From assembly GCA_002299885.1 (NCBI GenBank), contig DBOB01000016.1:1-64000 (forward strand): a stretch of 64,000 nucleotides of DNA, written 5' to 3'. Each line of letters starts with the position of its first letter. The stretch's first letter is position 1. The DNA is from Sediminibacterium sp. UBA657. Its GTDB lineage: Bacteria > Bacteroidota > Bacteroidia > Chitinophagales > Chitinophagaceae. A model generated the notes under the pieces. The model was not told the DNA's origin. It was given only the letters and a program-made list of their open reading frames with translations, and did not search any database. A program made the position numbers and the translations under genes. Of the stretch, positions 1 through 8,271 are shown in pieces.

Positions 1-894
1 ATCATGGTTGGCCCCCCAGGTGCAGGAAAAACATTGCTTGCAAAAACGAGTATAAGTATCCTCCCTGTTATGAGTCATTCAGAAACATTGGAGACAAGTA
101 AAGTATATAGCTTGGTTGGAAAGCTATCCCCGAGCGCTGGACTGATGCAAACCCGTCCATTTAGAAATCCGCATCACTCCTTATCGGCTATTGCTTTGGT
201 AGGTGGCGGATCCATACCACAGCCAGGTGAGATTTCAATGGCACATAATGGCGTTTTATTTTTAGATGAACTACCAGAATTTAGCAGAGCAGCAATAGAA
301 ATTTTACGTCAACCTATGGAAGCCGGATTTGTGAGCATCTCTAGGTCAAGACAAACCGTTGAGTTCCCTAGTAGATTTATGCTTTTTGCTTCGATGAATC
401 CCTGCCCCTGTGGCTACTTTAATCATCCTCAAAAAGCCTGCACCTGCAGTCCTAGTATTGTTGGAAAATACCTTCATAAAATTTCAGGGCCATTACTGGA
501 CAGGATTGATTTACAAATAGAAGTGGTTCCTGTGACTTATGAAGAACTAACAAATAATAGTATTATTGAAAACTCATTGACCATCCGTAACAGGGTACAA
601 AATGCAAGGGCTATTCAAATAAAACGATATGCTAAACGACCTGGTATCAATACAAATGCACAAATGCAATCTTATGAGTTAAAAGAATGGGCGCAATTAA
701 ATGAATCATCTGCTAAATTATTAAAGTTAGCCATGGAGCAATTTCACCTAAGCGCAAGAGCCTATGATCGTATCATCAAAGTGGCTCGAACCATCGCAGA
801 TTTAGATGGGTCAAAAGACATTCAAAATCAACATATTAGTGAATCTATTCAGTACAGGATATTGGATCGTGCTGGCTGGGGTCAGACATATTGA
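1..894 (+). CDS. YifB/ComM-family AAA+ ATPase (Mg-chelatase-like), 5' truncated
   Basis: The gene enters from the left edge, so only the last ~297 residues are visible; family members run to about 500 residues with an N-terminal Lon-protease-like domain that is missing here. Seen: Walker A GPPGAGKT at the very start, Walker B VLFLDELPEF near residue 85, the family's cysteine-rich stretch CPCGYFNHPQKACTC near residue 133, the LLDRIDL segment and a C-terminal helical domain with SARAYDRIIKVARTIADL. Known: ComM promotes branch migration during integration of transforming DNA in some bacteria, and the family resembles the ChlI subunit of Mg-chelatase. The visible ATG at 4 is internal, not a start. 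No Mg-chelatase partner is visible, so a DNA-processing role is more likely than chelation. Confidence 0.93.
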   Translation: MMVGPPGAGKTLLAKTSISILPVMSHSETLETSKVYSLVGKLSPSAGLMQTRPFRNPHHSLSAIALVGGGSIPQPGEISMAHNGVLFLDELPEFSRAAIEILRQPMEAGFVSISRSRQTVEFPSRFMLFASMNPCPCGYFNHPQKACTCSPSIVGKYLHKISGPLLDRIDLQIEVVPVTYEELTNNSIIENSLTIRNRVQNARAIQIKRYAKRPGINTNAQMQSYELKEWAQLNESSAKLLKLAMEQFHLSARAYDRIIKVARTIADLDGSKDIQNQHISESIQYRILDRAGWGQTY

Positions 895-901
895 GATTCT
901 C

Positions 902-1267
902 CTAATACTGTCCAGTCGTTAACATCACCAAGGTGCAAGCCTCAATTGTTTCAATATTTGCGGTGCGCGCTAATTGAACTAATTCAGGATTTTCAGTGCC
1001 TGGATTAAAAATAATACGTTGAGGCTTGAGTGCAATAATTTGATCATAATATTCGACTTGCGCAGTAGGCCCTAAATACAAAGTCAAAGTATTGATGGAG
1101 CCTGGAATTGGCCATTCTTGCTCAATTGACAGAGATTGGATCATACCTTTTTTAATCCCATAGGGATAAATAGCATGCCCCTTTTCTAATAACATGACAG
1201 TGGCCATATAACTATATCTTTCTGGATTGGGAGATGCCCCTAAAACCATGGTAGTATTTGATTGCAT
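902..1267 (-). CDS. CoA-binding domain protein
   Basis: A 121-residue single-domain Rossmann protein of the CoA_binding_2 type. Residues 6-15 (TMVLGASPNP) form the nucleotide-binding turn, and the later segments TLTLYLGPTAQ, RIIFNPGTENPEL and EACTLVML are hallmarks of this family, which resembles the N-terminal CoA-binding domain of succinyl-CoA synthetase alpha. It lacks the catalytic remainder of that enzyme, so no reaction can be assigned. It converges on the upstream YifB gene with a 7-base gap and diverges from the histone-like gene. A perfect TAnnTTTG -7 element lies only 5 bases before the ATG, so the mRNA is probably leaderless. Family call is firm, function unknown. Confidence 0.85.
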   Translation of the reverse strand: MQSNTTMVLGASPNPERYSYMATVMLLEKGHAIYPYGIKKGMIQSLSIEQEWPIPGSINTLTLYLGPTAQVEYYDQIIALKPQRIIFNPGTENPELVQLARTANIETIEACTLVMLTTGQY

Positions 1268-1271
1268 AAAA

Positions 1272-1279
1272 CAAATTTA
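1272..1279 (-). promoter_or_regulatory. Putative -7 element TAAATTTG for the CoA-binding gene
   Basis: On the minus strand this reads TAAATTTG, matching the Bacteroidota -7 consensus TAnnTTTG. It ends 5 bases before the ATG at 1267, which implies a leaderless or near-leaderless transcript. Confidence 0.5.
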
Positions 1280-1367
1280 TTATTAAAAAATTAAAACTGT
1301 TTTTATTTTGTTACAATAAAAGAATGTATTTTTATGAAAATCAACAATCCTTAAAAAACATAAGATC

Positions 1368-1886
1368 ATGGCAAGTAAGAAAAAAGCAACTCCAGCTAAA
1401 AAGAAAGTAGCTCCTAAGAAAGCAGTAGCTAAAAAAGCACCTGCAAAGAAAAAAGCAGCAGCGAAAAAAGCACCTGCAAAGAAAAAAGTAGCAGCTAAAA
1501 AAGCAGTAGCAAAAAAAGCACCTGCAAAAAAGAAAGCGGCTCCTAAGAAAAAAGTAGCAGCAAAAAAAGCAGTAGCGAAAAAAGCGCCTGCAAAAAAGAA
1601 AGCGGCTCCTAAGAAAAAAGTAGCAGCAAAAAAAGCAGTAGCGAAAAAAGCGCCTGCAAAAAAGAAAGCAGCTCCTAAGAAAAAAGTAGCAGCAAAAAAA
1701 GCAGTAGCGAAAAAAGCGCCTGCAAAAAAAGTTTTAGCTAAGAAGGCTGTAGCAAAGAAGGCACCTGCAAAAAAGAAGACTGCTCCTAAGAAAGTTGCAG
1801 CTCCAACTGTAGCACCTGTTGTAGCTCCTGTAGTTACACCTACTCTTTTTGAAGCCCCAAGCACGGACAACAATCCAACAGCTTAA
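1368..1886 (+). CDS. Lysine/alanine-rich histone H1-like protein
   Basis: A 172-residue protein made almost wholly of Lys, Ala, Pro and Val. Residues 2-146 are tandem variants of AKKAxAKKAPAKKK, like the C-terminal tail of eukaryotic histone H1 and bacterial H1-like proteins such as Hc1/Hc2 and AlgP. The last ~26 residues switch to a neutral-acidic tail (TVAPVVAPVV... FEAPSTDNNPTA). No globular domain is visible. Expected role, by analogy, is nonspecific DNA binding and nucleoid compaction. The DNA carries near-identical 66-bp direct repeats, so length probably varies among strains. A weak promoter-like TATTTTTA sits at 1327-1334, and a strong terminator follows. The start ATG is the only sensible one. 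Confidence 0.85.
   Translation: MASKKKATPAKKKVAPKKAVAKKAPAKKKAAAKKAPAKKKVAAKKAVAKKAPAKKKAAPKKKVAAKKAVAKKAPAKKKAAPKKKVAAKKAVAKKAPAKKKAAPKKKVAAKKAVAKKAPAKKVLAKKAVAKKAPAKKKTAPKKVAAPTVAPVVAPVVTPTLFEAPSTDNNPTA
1545..1742 (+). repeat. Three 66-bp tandem repeats inside the H1-like gene
   Basis: Units begin at 1545, 1611 and 1677, each starting AAGAAAAAAGTAGCAGC and coding 22 residues (KKKVAAKKAVAKKAPAKKKAAP). The first two differ by about one base over 66. The third diverges after about 50 bases, where coding becomes KVLAKKA. Shorter degenerate copies precede and follow. This is typical slippage or recombination-prone coding repeat DNA. Confidence 0.85.
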
Positions 1887-1903
1887 TTTAAATAGCTTTA
1901 TAT

Positions 1904-1930
1904 AAATCCCGCTTTATGCGGGATTTTTTA
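1904..1930 (+). terminator. Rho-independent terminator after the H1-like gene
   Basis: Perfect 9-bp stem AAATCCCGC (1904-1912) with GCGGGATTT (1918-1926), 5-base loop and a T run to 1930. It lies between the H1-like stop and the metalloprotease start, separating the two transcripts. Confidence 0.85.
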
Positions 1931-1951
1931 TGTCAACAAAAATAAATACCT

Positions 1952-4375
1952 ATGCGCAAGATTCTTGTATTGCTAGTCATCCCATTTTTTGGTTTTTCTC
2001 AAATTGGCTCCATTGCAGAGAAGACAAAAAATATGGAATTAAAAAAAGGATTTTATGATTTTTATTGGGATAATTCCAATGGAAAAATCTATCTATTGGT
2101 AGATAAATTGAATACCCCGTTTTTATATGTCAATTCATTACCTGCTGGCCTAGGATCCAATGATATCGGGCTTGATAGAGGCCAATTAGGTGATTCAAGA
2201 ATTGTCTACTTTAACAGAGTAGGTAAAAAAATATTCTTAACGCAACCTAATCTAGACTATAGAGCTGTTACCAATGACAAAAGAGAACAAAAAGCAGTTG
2301 AACAATCTTTTGCGCAATCTATCTTATTTAATTTTACGATCGAAGCCGAGGAAGTAAATACATCTGATCCATCGATGAGTAAAATTTTAGTGGATGCCAC
2401 CAGCTTTTTTTTAAGAGATGCACATGGTGTGGTTGATCGAATTAAACGCGCAAGACAAGGCACTTATACTATCAATGAAAATAGATCTGCTATTTACATT
2501 CAAAACACAAAGAATTTTCCTAAGAATGCAGAGTTCGAAGCTACAGTGACATTTGTTGGGGGATCAGACGCAGGAAGATTAGTGCAATCAGTCACACCAT
2601 CTCCAGAAGCCATCACTGTTAGGATGCACCATAGCTTTGTAGAATTACCAGATAATAATTACACGCCAAGAAAATATGATATAAGAAGTGGCTTTTTTGG
2701 TACGAGTTATTTTGATTACAGTTCAGACATAAGCGAACCAATTCAGCAAATGGTGATCAATAGACATCGCTTAGAGAAAAAAGATCCGACTGCTGCCATC
2801 AGCGAAGCGGTTAAACCAATCATTTATTATTTAGACAATGGCACACCTGAACCAATTCGCTCAGCTTTATTAGAAGGAGGAAGATGGTGGAACCAAGCTT
2901 TTGAAGCAGCTGGTTATAAAAATGCATTTCAATTATACATCCTTCCCGACTCTGCAGATCCAATGGATATTCGTTACAATATGATCAATTGGGTACACCG
3001 TTCTACTAGAGGATGGAGTTATGGGGCTTCTGTAGTAGACCCTAGAACTGGAGAAATTATCAAAGGTCAGGTATCATTAGGCTCTTTGAGAGTGAGACAG
3101 GACTATTTGATTTTTGCAGCATTACTTTCTCCTTATGTTGCTGGACAACCTGTTTCAGAAGCAATGCGCAAGGCAGCTATTCATCGTTTAAGACAACTTT
3201 CTGCACATGAAATTGGGCATACTTTAGGATTACAACATAATTATGCATCTAGCTTCAACGACAGGGCTTCTGTAATGGACTACCCGCATCCAAATATTTT
3301 TGTGAATGAAAAAGGGGCATTAGATTTTTCAAAAATATACACAGACGAAATTGGTCTTTGGGATAAACGCGCCATCACTTATGGTTACCAAGATTTTCCA
3401 AATGGCACCAATGAAGCAAATGCATTGAATCAATTATTAGAAGAAAATTCAAAAAATGGATGGCAATTTATTGCAGACGCAGATGCAAGAGCAGCTGGCG
3501 GTATGCACCCGAACGCGCATTTATGGGATAATCAAGCTGATGCTGTAGATGGGTTAATGCAAACTTTTGCAGTTCGCAATAAAGCAATGCAACAGTTTAA
3601 CGAAGAGGCTGTGAAAATTGGGACACCTTTAGCACAACTAGAAGACATGCTTGTGCCTGTCTACAACTACCATCGTTATCAATATGAAGCAGTTACAAAA
3701 TTAATTGGTGGTGTAAATTACCAATATAGTGTGAGAGGTGATAAAAATCAAATTCAACCTACTATTCTTTCAAATGCTATACAACAAAAAGCGTTGAATG
3801 CCGCTTTATCTACTTTAAGTCCTAACTTCTTATCGATTCCTGAAAATATTTTGCAATTGATTCCTCCAAGACCCCCTATGTATTATGGTGTTGGAGAATT
3901 GTTTACAAAAAGAACTGGCTTAAGTTTTGATGCATTGTCACCAGCCGAAGCCTTAGTCGATTTTGAATTGTCTTTTTTATTCAATGCAGAAAGGGCTAAT
4001 CGTTTAGTACAAAATAAGGCTAGAGCAGGTAGTATGGGATGGGATGATGTATTAGATGCTATTTTAGTGAATACATGGTACGCCCCAACAGTGTCTGGCA
4101 TGGCAGGATCCATTCAATTACAAACGCAACAACAAACTTTAAGCTGGCTAATTGGCTTGAGCCAAAGTAGCGATGCTAATTTTGAAGTAAAAAGTATCTG
4201 TGCGAATAGATTGAATAAATTGAAATCAAAATTAACCAGTCTTTCAATAAGCAATCCTAAACTTACAGCGCATTACCAATATGCGATTAGCAGAATCAAT
4301 GATCCTGAAGATATTATCCTTCCTAAACCTGTAGTCATTCCTCCAGGCGCACCGATAGGATGTGATTTAGATTAA
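1952..4375 (+). CDS. Secreted zinc-dependent metalloprotease (DUF5117/DUF4953-type metzincin)
   Basis: 807 residues with an N-terminal signal peptide (MRKILVLLVIPFFGFSQ). The zinc site is complete: HEIGHTLGLQH at residues 419-429 is the metzincin HExxHxxGxxH signature, and SVMDYP about 14 residues later is the methionine turn. The long N-terminal part and the C-terminal helical part match the large Bacteroidota zinc-dependent metalloproteases annotated with DUF5117/DUF5118/DUF4953. It should act in the periplasm, on the surface or outside the cell, on an unknown protein substrate. No type IX secretion sorting domain is evident at the C-terminus, which ends in PPGAPIGCDLD. It stands alone between two terminators. 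Catalytic class is firm, substrate unknown. Confidence 0.9.
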   Translation: MRKILVLLVIPFFGFSQIGSIAEKTKNMELKKGFYDFYWDNSNGKIYLLVDKLNTPFLYVNSLPAGLGSNDIGLDRGQLGDSRIVYFNRVGKKIFLTQPNLDYRAVTNDKREQKAVEQSFAQSILFNFTIEAEEVNTSDPSMSKILVDATSFFLRDAHGVVDRIKRARQGTYTINENRSAIYIQNTKNFPKNAEFEATVTFVGGSDAGRLVQSVTPSPEAITVRMHHSFVELPDNNYTPRKYDIRSGFFGTSYFDYSSDISEPIQQMVINRHRLEKKDPTAAISEAVKPIIYYLDNGTPEPIRSALLEGGRWWNQAFEAAGYKNAFQLYILPDSADPMDIRYNMINWVHRSTRGWSYGASVVDPRTGEIIKGQVSLGSLRVRQDYLIFAALLSPYVAGQPVSEAMRKAAIHRLRQLSAHEIGHTLGLQHNYASSFNDRASVMDYPHPNIFVNEKGALDFSKIYTDEIGLWDKRAITYGYQDFPNGTNEANALNQLLEENSKNGWQFIADADARAAGGMHPNAHLWDNQADAVDGLMQTFAVRNKAMQQFNEEAVKIGTPLAQLEDMLVPVYNYHRYQYEAVTKLIGGVNYQYSVRGDKNQIQPTILSNAIQQKALNAALSTLSPNFLSIPENILQLIPPRPPMYYGVGELFTKRTGLSFDALSPAEALVDFELSFLFNAERANRLVQNKARAGSMGWDDVLDAILVNTWYAPTVSGMAGSIQLQTQQQTLSWLIGLSQSSDANFEVKSICANRLNKLKSKLTSLSISNPKLTAHYQYAISRINDPEDIILPKPVVIPPGAPIGCDLD

Positions 4376-4397
4376 GAAAAATCATTTGAGTTTAAAT

Positions 4398-4432
4398 AAA
4401 AAAGCCTCACCAAAATTGGTGAGGCTTTTTTA
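4398..4432. terminator. Bidirectional terminator between metalloprotease and PDH E2
   Basis: Stem AAAGCCTCACC (4401-4411) with GGTGAGGCTTT (4418-4428), flanked by A and T runs on both sides, so it can stop transcription from either convergent gene. It abuts the E2 stop codon. Confidence 0.85.
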
Positions 4433-6070
4433 TTACACGAACATTCTTAAAGGCTCTTCTAAATAACTTTTTAAAGTTTGTAAGAAAGCAGATCCTGTTG
4501 CACCGTCCACTACTCTATGATCGCAACTTAATGTTACATTCATCACATTACCAGGAACGATTAGACCATTCTTTACCACGGGCTCTTGTGCAATACCACC
4601 TACCGCTAGAATACAAGCGTCTGGAGGGTTAATAATCGCGGTGAATGAATCTATACCATACATGCCTAAATTAGAAATGGTGAAAGTGCTTCCTTCCCAA
4701 TCTGAAGGTTGTAATTTTTTATCTTTTGCTTTTTTAGCAAACTCTTTTACAGATATACTTATTTCATCCAAAGAAAGTCCGTCTGCAAAACGAAGAACAG
4801 GAACTAGTAATCCTTCGTCTACTGCAACTGCAATACCAATATTCACGTGATGGTTTTCACGAATAACATCACCTAACCAACTGCTATTTACTTTTGGATG
4901 TTGTTTTAATGAAAGGGCCACTGCTTTAACAATAAAATCGTTGAAGCTTATTTTAACAGGAGCAGTTTCATTCACTACAGTTCTTGCAGCGATGGTTGCA
5001 TCCATGTTAATTTTCATGGTTAAATAAAAATGAGGCGCTGTAAATAAACTTTCGCTTAAACGTCTAGCAATCGTTTTACGCATTTGAGATACCGGTGTAT
5101 CTACAAAACTCACTTGACCAACAAAATTAGAATTTCTTGGAGCAGCTGCTCTTGCAACACTTGAAGTATTGCCTGGCGTATAATTATCTAAATCTGTTCT
5201 TGTAATTCTTCCGTTTTCACCTGTACCTTTTACAAATTTTAAATCAATGCCTTTTTCTTTTGCAATTTTTTTAGCCAAAGGTGAAGCAAAAATTCTTCCT
5301 TCATTTACCACTTGTGTTGTAGAAGGCGTCATCGTATTTGTAGTTGGAGCCGAAGTAGTTAAAGCAGGAGCTGTTTGTGCAGCAGGCGCTGGGGTAGCTG
5401 CTGTTGATGCTCCACCCTTTATGCCTGCAACAATTGGCGCGATATCCAAACCTTGTTGTCCAATGATACAAAGTAAATCATTCACTAAAATCTTTTCTCC
5501 AGCCTTAGCACCTTGGTATAATAAAATACCATCCTTATATGATTCTAATTCCATCGTCGCCTTATCGGTTTCGATGTCTGCTAATACTTCTCCTTTTTTA
5601 ACTGAATCTCCAATTTGCTTATGCCATCCAGCGATTACACCTTCGGTCATTGTATCACTTAATCTTGGCATCAATACTACTTCTTCCATTGCAGAAAAAT
5701 CTGCAGTTGGAACAGTTGGAGCAGCTGGCGTCGAACTTGCAGCAGGTGCTGCTGAAGTTTCCATTGTTTGAGCTGGAGCTGGTGTATTTGTAGCACCTGT
5801 ATTTTGAGCTATCAAAGCAGATACATCTTCTCCTGCTTTTCCAAAAATGGCTAATAAATCGTTTACTTGTAATTTGCCCCCACGAGGAGTTCCAATATGT
5901 AACAAAACACCATCTTGATAGCTCTCCAATTCCATGGTTGCCTTGTCCGTTTCTATCTCGGCCAATAAATCGCCTTTTTTTACGGTATCCCCCACATTCT
6001 TGTGCCAAGCCGCAACAACACCTTCAGTCATGGTATCGCTTAAACGGGGCATTAATATTACTTCTGCCAT
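4433..6070 (-). CDS. pdhC: Pyruvate dehydrogenase E2, dihydrolipoamide acetyltransferase
   Basis: 545 residues with the full E2 architecture: two lipoyl domains (about 3-78 and 131-206) with lipoylated lysines K43 and K170 inside ETDKATMELES, Ala/Pro/Thr-rich linkers, the E3/E1-binding peripheral domain (about 259-295, FASPLAKKIAKEKGIDL), and the catalytic acyltransferase domain (about 322-545) with DHRVVDG at 517-523 carrying the active-site histidine. It transfers acetyl groups from E1 to CoA at the core of the pyruvate dehydrogenase complex. No E1 or E3 gene is adjacent; the fused E1 at 27-29 kb is a different cluster and could serve this or a branched-chain complex. An acetyl rather than branched-chain acyl specificity is inferred from overall resemblance to Bacteroidota PDH E2. 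Confidence 0.93.
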   Translation of the reverse strand: MAEVILMPRLSDTMTEGVVAAWHKNVGDTVKKGDLLAEIETDKATMELESYQDGVLLHIGTPRGGKLQVNDLLAIFGKAGEDVSALIAQNTGATNTPAPAQTMETSAAPAASSTPAAPTVPTADFSAMEEVVLMPRLSDTMTEGVIAGWHKQIGDSVKKGEVLADIETDKATMELESYKDGILLYQGAKAGEKILVNDLLCIIGQQGLDIAPIVAGIKGGASTAATPAPAAQTAPALTTSAPTTNTMTPSTTQVVNEGRIFASPLAKKIAKEKGIDLKFVKGTGENGRITRTDLDNYTPGNTSSVARAAAPRNSNFVGQVSFVDTPVSQMRKTIARRLSESLFTAPHFYLTMKINMDATIAARTVVNETAPVKISFNDFIVKAVALSLKQHPKVNSSWLGDVIRENHHVNIGIAVAVDEGLLVPVLRFADGLSLDEISISVKEFAKKAKDKKLQPSDWEGSTFTISNLGMYGIDSFTAIINPPDACILAVGGIAQEPVVKNGLIVPGNVMNVTLSCDHRVVDGATGSAFLQTLKSYLEEPLRMFV

Positions 6071-6196
6071 AGGTAAAAAGCTAATTTGTAATTGAGTCGT
6101 GAAATTACGCTAAAAATGTATTTTTTCCCACCGAAATAGGCAATTTTATAGCAAATAGGGTCAAATTGAGGCATATAAAAGTAAATCCTAGAAGCC

Positions 6197-7648
6197 TTAC
6201 TGACCTTGTGCTAAACTATAAGCTTTTTTGTCACCCCACATGCTCAATATTTCAACTGAACTAATCTGCAAATCCTTAGAAAGTGCGGCATATAAGTTCA
6301 AAATATCAGATTGAGAAAGCGGATTTGAAGCGTCGGTTTCAAATCGAATACGATATTGATTTACTAGGTTGGTGAAAACAGAACCTGTTGGCCAAACCTG
6401 TGTTCCTCTATTAGAAATCGTAACCAATTTCAATTGATCTTTTTCTTGTTTAATTGCAACAGCAGCCAAATCATTTGGTTGTAATGTGGTTTCAACAAAG
6501 AAATCTGCTCCAACAATTTTATGCGCTTCGTTTTTTGAACTTAGCAACATAGGGTTTTTTGTAATAGCACTATTGGTAGGAACAAAATCAAAATCTTTTA
6601 AGCTAGGTTTAGGATTTTGTGTTGGTTGTTTTCCAAAATTATCAATGATGGTCTGTGCAAAAACAGTCGTATTCACAGAAGGTATAGACTTATCTCCAAA
6701 ATCACCTGTATGTACGCCCGACTCCAATGTATACAATAATGCATTTTCAATCATGACTGCTTTTTCCATCATACCTAAATGGCGCAACATATTTAATCCA
6801 CTCAATAATAATGAAGTAGGATTGGCAATGTTTTTACCTGCAATATCTGGTGCAGTGCCATGTACTGCTTCAAAGATAGAAATATGATCGCCAATATTTG
6901 AAGATGGCGCAAAACCAAGTCCACCAACTAATCCAGCGCATAGGTCACTCACTATATCTCCTTGTAAGTTCGTTAAAACAATCACATCAAATAAGTCTGG
7001 ACGACTTACCAACTTCATACATAAGTCATCTACAATAACATCATCCGCTTTTAAATTTGGATATTCTTTTGCAATCTCATTGAATACTTCTAAGAAAAGA
7101 CCATCTGTTAATTTCATGATGTTGGCCTTATGTCCACAAGTAATTCTTCTTGCACCTTTTTTCTGTGCCATTTCAAATGCATAACGAATTACTTGTTCAC
7201 TTCCGCCTCTTGTAATAAATCTTCTTGCAATGGCCACATCCTGTGTTAACATGTGTTCGATACCGCCATAAGTGTCTTCGATATTTTCACGCACAATTGT
7301 TAAATCAATATTGATACCCGCTTTACTAAAAACTGTATCTACCCCACTTAATGTTTGAAATTTTCTGTCGTTCGCGTAGGTGTTCCATGTTTTTCTTGCA
7401 GTTACATTGACACTTTTAACGCCTTTCCCTTTTGGTGTTTCCATAGGACCTTTAAACAGGATCCCTAATTGCTCAATTGCCTCTTTAGCTTCTGGGGTCA
7501 TCCCAATACTAAATCCTTTGTCAAACACCCATTTTCCCATGTCTACATACTGGTATTCCAATGGCACTTTAGCCGCATTGAATACACCTAATACTGCTTC
7601 CATAATCTCTGGACCGATTCCGTCACCTTTAGCTACAGCTATCTTCAT
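6197..7648 (-). CDS. icd: Isocitrate dehydrogenase, long form
   Basis: 483 residues from the ATG at 7648, where MKIAVAKGDGIGPEI begins; a longer reading frame to 7708 would start inside the promoter. Oxidatively decarboxylates isocitrate to 2-oxoglutarate in the TCA cycle. Seen: GDGIGPEI at the N-terminus, substrate segments SVNVTARKTW and VRENIEDTYGG, catalytic Lys/Tyr region, the metal-binding LQGDIVSDL, and the nucleotide loop HGTAPDIAGKNIANP. A ~150-residue C-terminal extension beyond the ~330-residue core marks the long type also known from Thermus and Rickettsia. At the two positions that favour NADP in E. coli (Lys344, Tyr345) this protein has Asp268 and Ile269, the pair typical of NAD-dependent relatives. 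Cofactor is therefore probably NAD+, contrary to the usual label. Confidence 0.9.
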   Translation of the reverse strand: MKIAVAKGDGIGPEIMEAVLGVFNAAKVPLEYQYVDMGKWVFDKGFSIGMTPEAKEAIEQLGILFKGPMETPKGKGVKSVNVTARKTWNTYANDRKFQTLSGVDTVFSKAGINIDLTIVRENIEDTYGGIEHMLTQDVAIARRFITRGGSEQVIRYAFEMAQKKGARRITCGHKANIMKLTDGLFLEVFNEIAKEYPNLKADDVIVDDLCMKLVSRPDLFDVIVLTNLQGDIVSDLCAGLVGGLGFAPSSNIGDHISIFEAVHGTAPDIAGKNIANPTSLLLSGLNMLRHLGMMEKAVMIENALLYTLESGVHTGDFGDKSIPSVNTTVFAQTIIDNFGKQPTQNPKPSLKDFDFVPTNSAITKNPMLLSSKNEAHKIVGADFFVETTLQPNDLAAVAIKQEKDQLKLVTISNRGTQVWPTGSVFTNLVNQYRIRFETDASNPLSQSDILNLYAALSKDLQISSVEILSMWGDKKAYSLAQGQ

Positions 7649-7705
7649 TTTAGTCAGTTTTTTAGTAAAAAATGGATTTGAAACTACATTTTGCAATCGT
7701 CTGCG

Positions 7706-7713
7706 CAAAGTTA
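7706..7713 (-). promoter_or_regulatory. Putative -7 element TAACTTTG for icd
   Basis: Minus-strand TAACTTTG fits TAnnTTTG and places transcription start near 7700. It covers the ATG at 7708 that a longest-frame start would use, so it supports the start at 7648 with a leader of about 50 bases. Confidence 0.55.
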
Positions 7714-7808
7714 GGTGAGTTCATCCTGCTTAAAAAAAAATAGACCTTTTTTTTAGATAAGCTGAGCAAAATATTTCCTAATTTTATCCGGCAGTATACT
7801 CTGCAAGT

Positions 7809-7816
7809 TACTTTTG
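7809..7816 (+). promoter_or_regulatory. Putative -7 element TACTTTTG for apaG
   Basis: TACTTTTG fits TAnnTTTG; transcription would begin near 7823, six bases before the ATG at 7829. The alternative TTG start at 7814 lies within the element and is therefore unlikely. Confidence 0.55.
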
Positions 7817-7828
7817 ATCAGAACGGTC

Positions 7829-8215
7829 ATGATTTCTACCATTTCAGAAGGAATAGAAGTAAGTGTTGAAACTTTTTACCAAAAAGATTATAGCAACCCT
7901 TTACAGCAAGATTTTATGTTTGCTTATCGCATTACCATTGAAAACCACAATTCATTTCCAGTAAAACTACTCCGTAGATTTTGGGAAATATTCGACAGCA
8001 ATGGAGAACATAGAGTGGTTGAAGGTGAAGGCGTGGTAGGTGTTCAACCTCTAATTATGCCAGGTAAGCAGTATCAATATGTGAGTGGTTGTAATTTAAA
8101 GACCGAATTAGGTAAAATGCAAGGCTACTATAACATGGAAAATATTGAAAATAGAGAAGCTATTCAAGTTAAAATTCCTGCATTCAAAATGATTGCTCCA
8201 GTTAAATTAAATTAA
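7829..8215 (+). CDS. apaG: ApaG (DUF525) protein
   Basis: 128 residues, full length for the ApaG family, a small immunoglobulin-like beta-sandwich fold. Recognisable segments are FAYRITIENHNSFPVKLLRRFWEI split across residues ~31-54, VEGEGVVGVQPLIMPG, and YVSGCNLKTELGKMQGYY near residue 85. In enterobacteria apaG lies next to apaH and ksgA and has been linked to cobalt/magnesium resistance; the biochemical role is not settled. Here it is monocistronic, divergent from icd and convergent with the gldB-like gene. The start at 7829 (MISTISEG) was chosen because a promoter element overlaps the upstream TTG. Confidence 0.9.
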   Translation: MISTISEGIEVSVETFYQKDYSNPLQQDFMFAYRITIENHNSFPVKLLRRFWEIFDSNGEHRVVEGEGVVGVQPLIMPGKQYQYVSGCNLKTELGKMQGYYNMENIENREAIQVKIPAFKMIAPVKLN

Positions 8216-8271
8216 GCAATACGGTGAAAGGCTTAAAATATTTTATTTTATATATAAATTATTTTTTAGGA

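Noticed and set aside
1283..1873. Long open frame on the minus strand opposite the H1-like gene, with repeated FFAGAFFATAF
   Set aside because: It is the mirror of the AAG/GCA codon repeats on the plus strand. A protein of nothing but Phe/Ala/Gly/Thr repeats has no family resemblance and no promoter, and the plus-strand product is a clear H1-like protein.
1952..4375. Type IX secretion cargo call for the metalloprotease
   Set aside because: The C-terminus ends in a short Pro/Ile-rich stretch without the ~70-80-residue beta-sandwich sorting domain.
5247..5771. 174-codon frame on the plus strand inside PDH E2
   Set aside because: It lies entirely opposite the Ala/Pro linkers and second lipoyl domain of a textbook E2; its composition reflects the opposite strand.
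7649..7708. N-terminal extension of icd to the ATG at 7708
   Set aside because: The ATG overlaps a -7 element (7706-7713), and the extra 20 residues do not resemble IDH, whose family N-terminus begins at MKIAVAKGDGIGPEI.
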